In this document: piece after piece, positions 8,511-15,659 of the stretch | Layout of the letters: each line of letters begins with the position of its first letter | How positions within the stretch are numbered: position 1 is the first letter of the stretch | Program-made: the position numbers and the translations under genes | Assembly: GCA_945957555.1 (NCBI GenBank) | Contig: CAMFLX010000038.1 | Coordinates: 1-34,699, forward strand | DNA length: 34,699 bases | Direction of reading: 5' to 3' | From: an uncultured Cytophagales bacterium | Lineage (GTDB): Bacteria > Bacteroidota > Bacteroidia > Cytophagales > UBA9547 | Notes under the pieces: model-generated | The model's input: the letters and a program-made list of their open reading frames with translations, nothing else | What the model was told of the DNA's origin: nothing | Databases searched by the model: none

Positions 8511-8542
8511 CAAATATACGAACTACAAATCGAAACCACAAA
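8511..8542 (-). promoter_or_regulatory. promoter of the YciO/Sua5-WbqC unit
   Basis: On the minus strand TTTG (8542-8539), 20 bases, then TATATTTG (8518-8511): a full match to the Bacteroidota form TTG-N17-23-TAnnTTTG. It implies a start near 8505 and a leader of about 140 bases before the ATG at 8363. The rest of the 8364-8705 gap holds the leader hairpins and the start region of the divergent thioredoxin gene. Confidence 0.65.
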
Positions 8543-8705
8543 CTTTTAATTATCATTTTAATTCCCAAAAACTCTACTTATGTCAATATAAGCAGTATAC
8601 CGAAGCCGACACTTGTACATCATAACCACTAAAGAACATTGACTATCATCATAAAATGTTATTTTGGTATGAAAATTGTATAAATTGCATCAAACAATAA
8701 TCCAT

Positions 8706-9101
8706 ATGCGAAAACAAATAATAGTTATTTCAATAATTTTGACTGCAAGTTTTGCCCACGCTCAAATAAACTTCAAAACGACATACAAAGACGCTCAGAC
8801 CTTTGCCAAAAATACTGGTAAAAAATTAATATTTATGGACTTTACGGCTACGTGGTGTGGGCCCTGCAAGCAAATGGAAATGAAAGTATTTACTAATCCT
8901 GAGGTCTTTAATTTGATCAATTCAAAGTTCTCTTCAGTCCAACTGGACGTAGATACTCCCGAAGGAAAGGAACTTTCAAACAAATATTCTATTGATGGGT
9001 ATCCAACAATGATCATATTGGATATCTACGGAAAGGTAATAAAGCGCATAGAAGGTTATCACACAGATAAGCAACTCATAAAGGAAATCAAAGATCTGTA
9101 A
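8706..9101 (+). CDS. secreted thioredoxin-fold protein
   Basis: I take the ATG at 8706, giving 131 residues. It begins with a classic signal peptide, MRKQ followed by a hydrophobic stretch and AHA-Q, cut near residue 19; the upstream in-frame TTG at 8676 would put a non-signal stretch in front. The mature part has the thioredoxin active site WCGPC (Cys51 and Cys54) and the cis-proline segment GYPT. It is close to the DsbD C-terminal or 'thioredoxin family protein' type that acts as a periplasmic disulfide reductase or isomerase; the partner is unknown. It is monocistronic, divergent from the YciO/Sua5 gene, and convergent with the NarL-like regulator. A weak promoter (TTG at 8639, TATTTTG at 8660) precedes it. 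Confidence 0.9.
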   Translation: MRKQIIVISIILTASFAHAQINFKTTYKDAQTFAKNTGKKLIFMDFTATWCGPCKQMEMKVFTNPEVFNLINSKFSSVQLDVDTPEGKELSNKYSIDGYPTMIILDIYGKVIKRIEGYHTDKQLIKEIKDL

Positions 9102-9109
9102 TACGACAA

Positions 9110-9144
9110 AAGCCTTTAACCGATACAGAATCAGTCAAAGGCTT
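9110..9144. terminator. hairpin between convergent genes
   Basis: AAGCCTTT (9110-9117) pairs with AAAGGCTT (9137-9144), with a further partly paired inner stem. It lies between the stops of the thioredoxin gene (+) and the response regulator gene (-) and could serve both. The flanks are A- and T-containing but lack a long U-run. Confidence 0.55.
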
Positions 9145-9160
9145 CAACCATACGAAAAAA

Positions 9161-9820
9161 TTATATCAACTTATCTTCCAAAGCCATCTTAACGAGCTCT
9201 GCAGCGTTCTTAACGCCAAGTTTCCTCATCATGTTCGCTCTATGGTTATCAACTGTCCTTACGGATAAATTTTCTCTTTCAGCTATTTGCTTACTGCTTA
9301 ACCCCTCAATAATATAATTCACTATTACTTTTTCCTTTTTTGAAAGTTTCGACTTTGAAGAATCATCTAATACCTTACCTCTTACTTTATTAGTTTTATT
9401 CAAATAACCATCAACAATTGTGTTACTAACGGATCCGTTGAAATACTTATCACCGCGTGCCACAGTCTTTACTGCATTGATCATTTCTTCTCTTGTAGTA
9501 TCTTTCAATAAATAACCGTAAGCACCACTCTCAACGGCCTTTAATATATAGTGCTGATCATTATGCATTGATAAAATTAATGCTTTGGTTGCCGTGAACT
9601 GCTTACTTACTATTTTTGCGGCTTCGATCCCATTCATACGAGGCATAGCAATATCAATCAATAATACATCTGGTGCCAAATCTCTTACCTTCTCAAGAGC
9701 TTCAACACCATTGGAAGCCTCACCAATAATGGTTATTTCCTTATCCTCTTCCAATATTGACCTAACTCCTTTCCTAAAAATACTGTGATCATCTGCTAGT
9801 AATACTCTAATTGATTGCAT
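9161..9820 (-). CDS. NarL/FixJ-family response regulator
   Basis: With the start at 9820 (MQSIRVLLADDH, where the receiver fold begins) the protein has 219 residues; a longer frame to 9853 only adds an unlikely tail. The receiver has the acidic pair at 10-11, the phospho-acceptor Asp56 in LLIDIAMP, and the Lys in LLKDT. The C-terminal LuxR-type helix-turn-helix (about 155-215, KLSKKEKVIVNYI to VRTVDNHRANMMRKLG) binds DNA. It follows the sensor kinase and nirBD on the same strand, so it is the likely output of that kinase. Candidate targets are the GTA-N4-TAC repeats at the nirB and siroheme promoters. A 145-base gap separates it from the kinase. Confidence 0.92.
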   Translation of the reverse strand: MQSIRVLLADDHSIFRKGVRSILEEDKEITIIGEASNGVEALEKVRDLAPDVLLIDIAMPRMNGIEAAKIVSKQFTATKALILSMHNDQHYILKAVESGAYGYLLKDTTREEMINAVKTVARGDKYFNGSVSNTIVDGYLNKTNKVRGKVLDDSSKSKLSKKEKVIVNYIIEGLSSKQIAERENLSVRTVDNHRANMMRKLGVKNAAELVKMALEDKLI

Positions 9821-9883
9821 TATTAAAATATTTTTTGTACGTAAATGTGGCAAAAAAAATACTCAATAACAAATTATATAAAT

Positions 9884-9913
9884 TTAAGTACACAATTCCG
9901 CATACTTAAGTAT
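9884..9913. repeat. AAGTA/TACTT inverted repeats upstream of the response regulator
   Basis: TTAAGTA (9884-9890) and TACTTAA (9903-9909) form an inverted repeat around 12 bases; the second copy is also the left half of the perfect palindrome ATACTTAAGTAT (9902-9913). They lie 64-93 bases before the start codon at 9820. A TACTCAATAA half-site at 9860-9869 is identical to 14624-14633 in the nirB operator. Possible autoregulatory sites; this is inference. Confidence 0.4.
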
Positions 9914-9966
9914 CAATTTAACTTCCTATTTTAAGAATTGAGATTTTATATTTGACCCCTAAAATT

Positions 9967-11418
9967 TCATATAGGTAGATTTACTTCAATTAACACTCCA
10001 TCTCCCTTTTTGGAATCAATATGAAAATTCCCATCTAAAAGTTTGACCCTTTCTTCCATATTATTAAGACCACTATGATTTTCTTTATTCCTCTTGACCT
10101 GCTTCATATTGAAACCTTTACCATTATCACTAAGACGAAGATGTAATTTACTATCATCTTGATTCAACTCTACAATTATCCTCGTTGCATCTGCATGTTT
10201 CAAAATATTATTAGTAGCCTCCTGAATGATCCTATAAAGTGCTATTTCTGTGTCTTGATTATACCTATGATCGTCTTCAATATTGGTTTTAAACACTACA
10301 TCTACCCCTGACTTAGTCCTAATCTGCTCCCCTACAAGCCTAATGGTAGGCACTATACCAAAATCATTCAAAATTGAAGGCATCAAGTTAAATGCAATAT
10401 TTCTAGTTTCATTAATAGTCTGAGACAACAATTTCTTAGCTTCCATAAGAATCGTTTTATTTTTGACAAAATCCGACTTTTCCAGATCCACCTTTTCTAG
10501 ATCAAATTTTAAAGCCGTTAGAAGCTGGCCTAACCCATCATGAAGTTCTTTCGACAATCGCTTACGTTCCTCTTCTTGACCTTTGATGAGCGATGCCGAA
10601 CGAATGAGTTGTTCTTCTATTCTTCGCTGGTACTTTTCTTTCTGAGCAATCAACAATTCATCTTGGGCCTTCGTTAGCTTCGCATTTGTTTCGGATAATT
10701 CTTCATTTAATATTTGTAATTCTACTTGAGTTTTAAGCAACATTACCACATATTGTTTTATTTGTTTTACCGCAGGTCTAAAGATGAAGACTCCTTCCAT
10801 AATTAAGATTACAATCGTAAAAAACATTAAGATCTTTTCGGCAATTTCAAGTTTTCTAACCTTTTCCTCACTTTCTTTACTTAATTGATATACTATTTTA
10901 TCCATTAATTGTAAAAAAAGGTATTCATTATCCAAAATCAATTTTCGAAATTTGGTCACTTCCTGATAATTCTTCAATAGATTTTTGTTTCCCAAAAACT
11001 TTATTGTCATTGCTGAGCTATAAACAGTATCGAAATGCTCCTCTATATCTTCAAAATACTTCTTTACAACATCTGAATTCCGAGCATAATACTCAAACTC
11101 AGGCAAATAACCATTTTTTAGTCCCACATGGTAATGTTGCCACGTTTTCAATAAACTTTCCAACCTGGTCTGATAAACCAACCTGGCACTATCAGAAAGA
11201 TGGTGAGTAGTATCTGTTAAAATCAATATATTCTTTACAATAGATTGACTTTGAAACCTTTGACGACCTGCGAGATTGATAATTTTGGCATCATGAATAT
11301 GACCATCTAATGATCTTTGCACGAAAAATTGCCCCACAATAGTAAGTAATGCAACTAACGACAATGCAGAAATATACATTATGGTCAATCTTTTGACCGA
11401 ACTTTCGTTTTTATCCAT
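9967..11418 (-). CDS. NarX-like sensor histidine kinase
   Basis: I place the start at 11418 (MDKNESSVKRL), directly before the first membrane segment, giving 483 residues. Order: TM1 (11-33), a periplasmic helical domain opening with DAKIINLAGRQRFQSQ (43-58), TM2 (196-214), a coiled coil (about 227-292), the HisKA_3 dimer box with His293 in KELHDGLGQ, and a HATPase domain with the N box QEATNNILKHA and G box DNGKGF. The P-box-like segment is what NarX/NarQ use to bind nitrate and nitrite in PilJ-type sensor domains, so nitrate or nitrite sensing is a reasonable inference. The gene follows nirD and precedes a NarL-like regulator on the same strand. Confidence 0.9.
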   Translation of the reverse strand: MDKNESSVKRLTIMYISALSLVALLTIVGQFFVQRSLDGHIHDAKIINLAGRQRFQSQSIVKNILILTDTTHHLSDSARLVYQTRLESLLKTWQHYHVGLKNGYLPEFEYYARNSDVVKKYFEDIEEHFDTVYSSAMTIKFLGNKNLLKNYQEVTKFRKLILDNEYLFLQLMDKIVYQLSKESEEKVRKLEIAEKILMFFTIVILIMEGVFIFRPAVKQIKQYVVMLLKTQVELQILNEELSETNAKLTKAQDELLIAQKEKYQRRIEEQLIRSASLIKGQEEERKRLSKELHDGLGQLLTALKFDLEKVDLEKSDFVKNKTILMEAKKLLSQTINETRNIAFNLMPSILNDFGIVPTIRLVGEQIRTKSGVDVVFKTNIEDDHRYNQDTEIALYRIIQEATNNILKHADATRIIVELNQDDSKLHLRLSDNGKGFNMKQVKRNKENHSGLNNMEERVKLLDGNFHIDSKKGDGVLIEVNLPI

Positions 11419-11441
11419 ATTGATTGCCTTAAAGTAGATAA

Positions 11442-11474
11442 CCAAGTGCCGCAACATAATGCCATGACACTTGG
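11442..11474 (-). repeat. inverted repeat just upstream of the sensor kinase
   Basis: CCAAGTG (11442-11448) and CACTTGG (11468-11474) form a 7-bp stem with a short inner GCA/TGC pairing. It lies between the nirD stop and the kinase start at 11418, 24 bases from the ATG, and may act as an RNA stem that processes or separates the nirBD and kinase messages. It has no U-run. Confidence 0.45.
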
Positions 11475-11525
11475 ATTTTTTAAATAAAAAATAAGATCTT
11501 TAGGAAGGCAGGTTAGATGTTTATA

Positions 11526-11873
11526 TCAAACCCTTAAATAAACATCATCTCCTTCAATTTTTATTTCGTAAGTGTTGATCTTGTAATCATCTCCACTGAG
11601 GCATTCGCCTGATTTAAGTGAAAAAGTCTTTTTGTGAAATGGACATGCAACTTTAGGCTCACACTCTTCACCATGAGATCCAATCATGCCTCTTGAAATT
11701 GCCATTTGTTGCTTGTGGGGACATAAATTATCTGTAGCAAACCACTCATTCGTAATTGTATAATTGAAAATAGCTATTTGTTTGTCCCCTAATAGTGCAC
11801 AAGCTCCACCATTTTCGGGAATATCAGAAGTCTTACAGACTTTTACCCACGTATCTACTATTGTACTCATCAT
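11526..11873 (-). CDS. nirD: nitrite reductase small subunit NirD (Rieske-type)
   Basis: Small partner of the NADH-dependent nitrite reductase in the cytoplasm. The 115 residues form one Rieske-like domain; both halves of the cluster motif are present, CPH (in DNLCPHKQ) and CPFH (in VACPFHKK), so it could hold a [2Fe-2S] cluster. The order nirB-nirD, with 83 bases and a hairpin between them, supports the identity. The start has two adjacent ATGs (MMST); either is possible. The sensor kinase follows after 107 bases. Confidence 0.92.
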   Translation of the reverse strand: MMSTIVDTWVKVCKTSDIPENGGACALLGDKQIAIFNYTITNEWFATDNLCPHKQQMAISRGMIGSHGEECEPKVACPFHKKTFSLKSGECLSGDDYKINTYEIKIEGDDVYLRV

Positions 11874-11906
11874 CGTAATGTTTTTAAGTTTGAAAGTTTT
11901 GAAAAG

Positions 11907-11940
11907 AAAGGAGTGCAGTTTTTATTATCAGCACTCCTTT
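11907..11940 (-). terminator. hairpin between nirB and nirD
   Basis: AAAGGAGTGC (11907-11916) pairs perfectly with GCACTCCTTT (11931-11940) around a 14-base loop. On the minus strand the stem is followed by CTTTTC, a weak U-run, so partial termination or RNA protection that sets the nirB:nirD ratio is more likely than a full stop. Confidence 0.6.
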
Positions 11941-11956
11941 TATAAATCCAAATCAC

Positions 11957-14500
11957 CTATTTTAATCCTTTTGCAACCGCATATTTTGTACCCCATCCCT
12001 CCGGAAACTTCTGCCCACGAAGATCTGCCCAAGCGAGCTGGTTATCCGGCTCTTGAACGTTTACAAAAGCCTTAAATCTCTTTCTCAGCTCTGGATTATT
12101 TACCACTTCTTTCCATTCACATTGGTATGTTTCAACCATAAAGTCCATTTCTCGCTCCAGTTGAGAACAAATTCCCAAACTATCGTTAATGATAACATCT
12201 CTCAAATATTCAATACCACCTTCCATTTTGTTCAGCCAAGTTGCAGTTCTTGTCAATGGATCGGCAGTTTTTATGTAGAACATCAAGAACCTATCAATGT
12301 ATTTCAAGCATGTTTCTTTATCTATATCAGAAGCAAATAAAATTGCGTGTTGTGGTTTTATCCCTCCATTACCACACAAATAGAGATTCCAACCCTTATC
12401 GGTAGCAATGATCCCAAAATCCTTTGATTGAGCTTCAGCACACTCACGAGTACAACCACTTACCGCCGACTTGAGCTTATGCGGAGCCCTCAGACCCCTA
12501 TATCTCTCCTCAACCTCTATGGCAAAACTCACCGAATCTTGCACTCCAAACCTACACCAAGTACTTCCTACACAACTTTTTACGGTGCGTAGTGATTTAG
12601 CGTAAGCATGTCCACTTTCAAAACCGGCATTTACAAGTTCTTCCCAAATGTCGGGGAGTTGATCGACTCTTGCACCAAAAAGATCTATTCGCTGTCCACC
12701 AGTTATCTTAGTATAAAGATTATATTTTTTAGCTACTTCTCCTATAACGATCAGTTTTTCAGGAGTAATCTCACCTCCAGGAATACGTGGCACTACAGAA
12801 TATGTACCACCGCGTTGTATATTAGCCAAAAACCTATCATTACTGTCTTGGAGTGTTTGATGGGGTTTTTTCAAGATCATTTCGTTGAATGTACTTGCCA
12901 AAATAGAAGCTACCGCGGGTTTACAAACCTCACAACCATGTCCTTTACCGTATTTTACTAACAAAGAGCCATAAGTCTTGATATCGTTGACCTTGACAAT
13001 ATCGTAAAGTTCTTGCCTTGAATATGCAAAATGTTCACAAAGATGGTTCTTAACCGTTTTACCCATCTTTTTCATTGTATCCTTAAGAAGATCAACCAAC
13101 ATGGGCTTGCATCCCCCACAACCAGATCCTGCTTTGGTACACGAAATGATTTCATCAACTTTGTTAAGATCACCCTCTTCAACCGCCTTGCAAATCGCAC
13201 CTTTAGTAATGTTTTCACAAGAACAAATTACTGCATCATCTGGCAAAGCTGCAACACCAGCTCCAGCATGAGCACTGGCCCCATTCCTAGCGCCTAAAAT
13301 CAAGTCTTCAGGATTTGGTGGCAAAACAAGTTTATTTTTCACCATCTGAAGATGCATATTATAGTCAGCAGCATCCCCAATCAATATGCCACCAATCAGT
13401 CTCTTACCATCTTTTGAAATATTTATTCTTTTATAGACACCCTTAATTTTGTCTTTGTAGACAATCGCATCATGGTCTTCGGAAGTTCCGAAAGCATCTC
13501 CATAACTAGCCACATCCACCCCCATCAACTTGAGCTTGGTGGACATATCAAATGCTTTGAATTCTTTTTCTCCAATGTTCAAGATTTGCTCTGCTACAAT
13601 ATCCGCCATCTCATACCCAGGCGCTACCAACCCATAAATCATTCCCCCATGGAGAGCACATTCTCCTATTGCATAAATATCTTTATCTGAAGTTTCTAAC
13701 TTGTCATTCACCAAAATACCTCCTCTTGGCCCAACTTCAAGCCCGAATTTAATAGCCAGCTCATCTCTTGGTTTGATACCTGCGGAAATCACTACTATAT
13801 CAACATTCAAGACAGATCCATCTGCAAAATTCATTGACTTCACAGTTGCATCACCGCCAAAGAAAGAGGTATTTTTATTTAAATGTATCTTTGTTCCAAG
13901 ACTTTCCATCTTGTCTTTTAGAACTTGGCCCCCCTCTTCATCAATTTGTCTAGGCATAAGTCTCGGAGCAAACTCAATTACATGGGTATCAAGTTTGAGA
14001 TCCATTAGAGCTTTGGCCGCTTCCAAGCCCAATAGCCCACCACCTATTACTGCCCCAGTCTTACATTTTTTGGCATAATCAATGGTCATGTCCAAATCCT
14101 CAATGGTCCTATAAACAAAGATTCCATCTTTCTCCACTCCTTCGATTTTGGGAACAAATGCTGAAGAACCAGTCGCAAATACCAACTTCTCATAGGAGAC
14201 CTTCTCCCCCTTCAAAGAAGTAACCGTTTTACCCTCACGATCAATGTAAACGATAGGGTCACCCAAGAAGAGCTGGATGTTGTTGTCGAGATACCAGTCA
14301 AGCGTGGCCATCGTAAGAAGACTTTCATCTTTTGTGGTAAAATACTCACTCAAATGCACCCTATCATATGCAGGTCGAGGTTCCTCGCCAAATACCACAA
14401 GTTGAAAGTCTCCTGAGCCACTTTTCGCTACGAATTTTTCACAAAACTTGTAACCGACCATTCCGTTACCGATTACAACTACATTCTTCTTGGCTGACAT
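11957..14500 (-). CDS. nirB: NADH-dependent nitrite reductase large subunit NirB
   Basis: Reduces nitrite to ammonium with NADH, using FAD, iron-sulfur clusters and siroheme. The 847 residues are full length. Order: FAD/NAD-binding domain (about 5-310, with GNGMVGYKF and the second GGGLLGLE), a BFD-like [2Fe-2S] domain (CSC 426-428 and CGGC 461-464), a second BFD-like segment (488-526), and the sulfite/nitrite reductase core with the siroheme/[4Fe-4S] ligands C643-x5-C649 and C683-x3-C687. The siroheme-pathway enzyme is encoded divergently and nirD follows, as in nirBD-cysG loci. No nitrate reductase or transporter is in the window, so assimilation versus detoxification cannot be decided. The regulated promoter region is described separately. 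Confidence 0.97.
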   Translation of the reverse strand: MSAKKNVVVIGNGMVGYKFCEKFVAKSGSGDFQLVVFGEEPRPAYDRVHLSEYFTTKDESLLTMATLDWYLDNNIQLFLGDPIVYIDREGKTVTSLKGEKVSYEKLVFATGSSAFVPKIEGVEKDGIFVYRTIEDLDMTIDYAKKCKTGAVIGGGLLGLEAAKALMDLKLDTHVIEFAPRLMPRQIDEEGGQVLKDKMESLGTKIHLNKNTSFFGGDATVKSMNFADGSVLNVDIVVISAGIKPRDELAIKFGLEVGPRGGILVNDKLETSDKDIYAIGECALHGGMIYGLVAPGYEMADIVAEQILNIGEKEFKAFDMSTKLKLMGVDVASYGDAFGTSEDHDAIVYKDKIKGVYKRINISKDGKRLIGGILIGDAADYNMHLQMVKNKLVLPPNPEDLILGARNGASAHAGAGVAALPDDAVICSCENITKGAICKAVEEGDLNKVDEIISCTKAGSGCGGCKPMLVDLLKDTMKKMGKTVKNHLCEHFAYSRQELYDIVKVNDIKTYGSLLVKYGKGHGCEVCKPAVASILASTFNEMILKKPHQTLQDSNDRFLANIQRGGTYSVVPRIPGGEITPEKLIVIGEVAKKYNLYTKITGGQRIDLFGARVDQLPDIWEELVNAGFESGHAYAKSLRTVKSCVGSTWCRFGVQDSVSFAIEVEERYRGLRAPHKLKSAVSGCTRECAEAQSKDFGIIATDKGWNLYLCGNGGIKPQHAILFASDIDKETCLKYIDRFLMFYIKTADPLTRTATWLNKMEGGIEYLRDVIINDSLGICSQLEREMDFMVETYQCEWKEVVNNPELRKRFKAFVNVQEPDNQLAWADLRGQKFPEGWGTKYAVAKGLK

Positions 14501-14567
14501 AATAAATAAGTAATAATTTTATAAGTTCAATGCTAATAACTCAAGTATTTACCACTAGAATCACTAA

Positions 14568-14584
14568 TTACTTTACAAAAGTAA
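14568..14584 (-). repeat. inverted repeat overlapping the nirB -7 element
   Basis: TTACTTT (14568-14574), ACA, AAAGTAA (14578-14584) is a perfect 7-bp inverted repeat that covers the -7 box of nirB. A protein bound here would block RNA polymerase, so it may be a repressor site; the half-site word TACTT also occurs near the response-regulator and siroheme genes. Confidence 0.4.
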
Positions 14585-14605
14585 GAGTATTTTTTATAAC
14601 ACAAA
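14576..14605 (-). promoter_or_regulatory. nirB: nirB promoter
   Basis: On the minus strand TTTG (14605-14602), 18 bases, then TACTTTTG (14583-14576), a full match to the Bacteroidota promoter form. The start would be near 14570, giving a leader of about 70 bases before the ATG at 14500. Confidence 0.65.
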
Positions 14606-14613
14606 AATATTTG

Positions 14614-14629
14614 TGAGTAAAATTACTCA
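14614..14629. promoter_or_regulatory. candidate operator upstream of nirB
   Basis: TGAGTAA-AA-TTACTCA is a perfect 7-bp inverted repeat immediately upstream of the nirB -33 element, centred about 50 bases before the predicted start, a suitable place for an activator. It shares 12 of 16 positions with the repeat at 14716-14731 before the siroheme gene. Both contain GTA-N4-TAC. Confidence 0.55.
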
Positions 14630-14714
14630 ATAAATGGAAATATTTTTTACAATAAATAAGCATTTTTTATAAGCCATAAACACAAATAAAGGCATTATCA
14701 CAACAAAACAACCA

Positions 14715-14732
14715 ATAAGTAATACTACTTAT
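14715..14732. promoter_or_regulatory. candidate operator upstream of the siroheme gene
   Basis: ATAAGTA-ATAC-TACTTAT is a perfect 7-bp inverted repeat with a 4-base spacer. Its two outer words fit the NarL heptamer TACYYMT exactly, although the arrangement (diverging words, 4 bases apart) differs from the E. coli 7-2-7 site. It sits where the -33 element should be. Confidence 0.55.
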
Positions 14733-14744
14733 ACCAATATTTCT

Positions 14745-14752
14745 TATATTTG
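14745..14752 (+). promoter_or_regulatory. -7 element of the uroporphyrinogen methyltransferase gene
   Basis: TATATTTG is an exact TAnnTTTG match 51 bases before the ATG at 14803. No TTG lies at the -33 position; the inverted repeat occupies it instead, which is typical of activator-dependent promoters. With the nirB control sites, this accounts for the 14501-14802 gap. Confidence 0.6.
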
Positions 14753-14802
14753 CAAGGAACTTATAGTTCAAATCAAAAGTTTATCTCTATAGATTTAAAG
14801 AT

Positions 14803-15555
14803 ATGGCAAAGGTATATTTAGTTGGTGCAGGACCAGGTGACGTTGACCTTATAACAGTTAAAGGCTTAAAAGCTATTCAAAATGCTGATTGCATATTATA
14901 CGATGCTTTATCATCAGAAGAGTTGTTAAATTTTGCACCAAAAGATGCTGTAAAAATATATGTAGGTAAACGAAGGGGCTGCAAATCAAACAAGCAAGAA
15001 GCCATCAACGAACTTATAGTACATTGTGCTCATAAATATAAGTATGTAGTAAGGCTTAAGGGAGGAGATCCTTACGTATTTGGACGGGGGCATGAGGAAC
15101 TTGCTTATGCAGAACAACATGGCGTAAATGTAGAAGTAATACCTGGTATTTCCAGCAGTATCTCTGTACCTGCAAGTATTGGAATCCCTGTTACGAGTAG
15201 AGGAGTGAACGAAAGTTTTTGGGTAACAACAGCAACACTAAGTGATGGATCTTTGTCCAACGATATTGCACTTGCTGCAAAATCAACAGCGACAGTTATC
15301 ATCCTAATGGGGATGGCGAAACTAAAAGAGATTATGGAGATTTTCAAAAAAGAGGGCAAATTATCTACTCCTGTAGCAATTATCCAAAATGGCACAACAA
15401 TACACCAAAAACATGTGATAGCAACGGTAAATGATATATTTGAAATTGCCCAAGGAAATCAAATGGATAATCCATCCATTATTGTAATAGGTGAAGTAGT
15501 AAAACTTGGTCATGATCTTAGAAAATTAACAGAAAAAGTACTAAAGGAAGCTTAG
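14803..15555 (+). CDS. cobA: uroporphyrinogen-III C-methyltransferase
   Basis: Adds two SAM-derived methyl groups to uroporphyrinogen III, giving precorrin-2, the branch point to siroheme and cobalamin. The 250 residues are the length of a stand-alone SUMT. The motifs YLVGAGPGDVDLITVKG (start), VRLKGGDPYVFGRG and VIPGISSSISVPA (SAM and substrate binding) and GIPVTSRG are all present. There is no fused dehydrogenase/ferrochelatase half as in CysG, so another enzyme must complete siroheme. It is divergent from nirB, whose siroheme it probably supplies, and shares a similar inverted repeat in its promoter. The symbol could equally be sumT or cysG-like. Confidence 0.95.
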   Translation: MAKVYLVGAGPGDVDLITVKGLKAIQNADCILYDALSSEELLNFAPKDAVKIYVGKRRGCKSNKQEAINELIVHCAHKYKYVVRLKGGDPYVFGRGHEELAYAEQHGVNVEVIPGISSSISVPASIGIPVTSRGVNESFWVTTATLSDGSLSNDIALAAKSTATVIILMGMAKLKEIMEIFKKEGKLSTPVAIIQNGTTIHQKHVIATVNDIFEIAQGNQMDNPSIIVIGEVVKLGHDLRKLTEKVLKEA

Positions 15556-15603
15556 AAAATAGGCTTTTCAAGGAATAGAATCTGTTTCGCTATTGATTAT
15601 TTA

Positions 15604-15639
15604 AAAAAGAAAGGGAGTCAAATGACTCCCTTTCTTTTT
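15604..15639. terminator. bidirectional terminator
   Basis: A 17-bp perfect inverted repeat, arms 15604-15620 and 15623-15639 with a 2-base loop, GC-rich in the middle (GGGAGTCA/TGACTCCC) and A- or T-rich at both ends. It lies between the convergent methyltransferase and lpd genes and suits both directions. Confidence 0.9.
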
Positions 15640-15659
15640 GTCAGAACTAATTCCTATGA

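Noticed and set aside
8676..8705. Upstream TTG start for the thioredoxin-like gene
   Set aside because: It would add ten residues before a clear signal peptide; the ATG at 8706 gives a normal export signal.
9947..9954. TATATTTG on the plus strand near the 3' end of the kinase gene
   Set aside because: An exact -7 match, but with no TTG at the right distance, and it would drive only antisense RNA into the kinase gene; likely chance.
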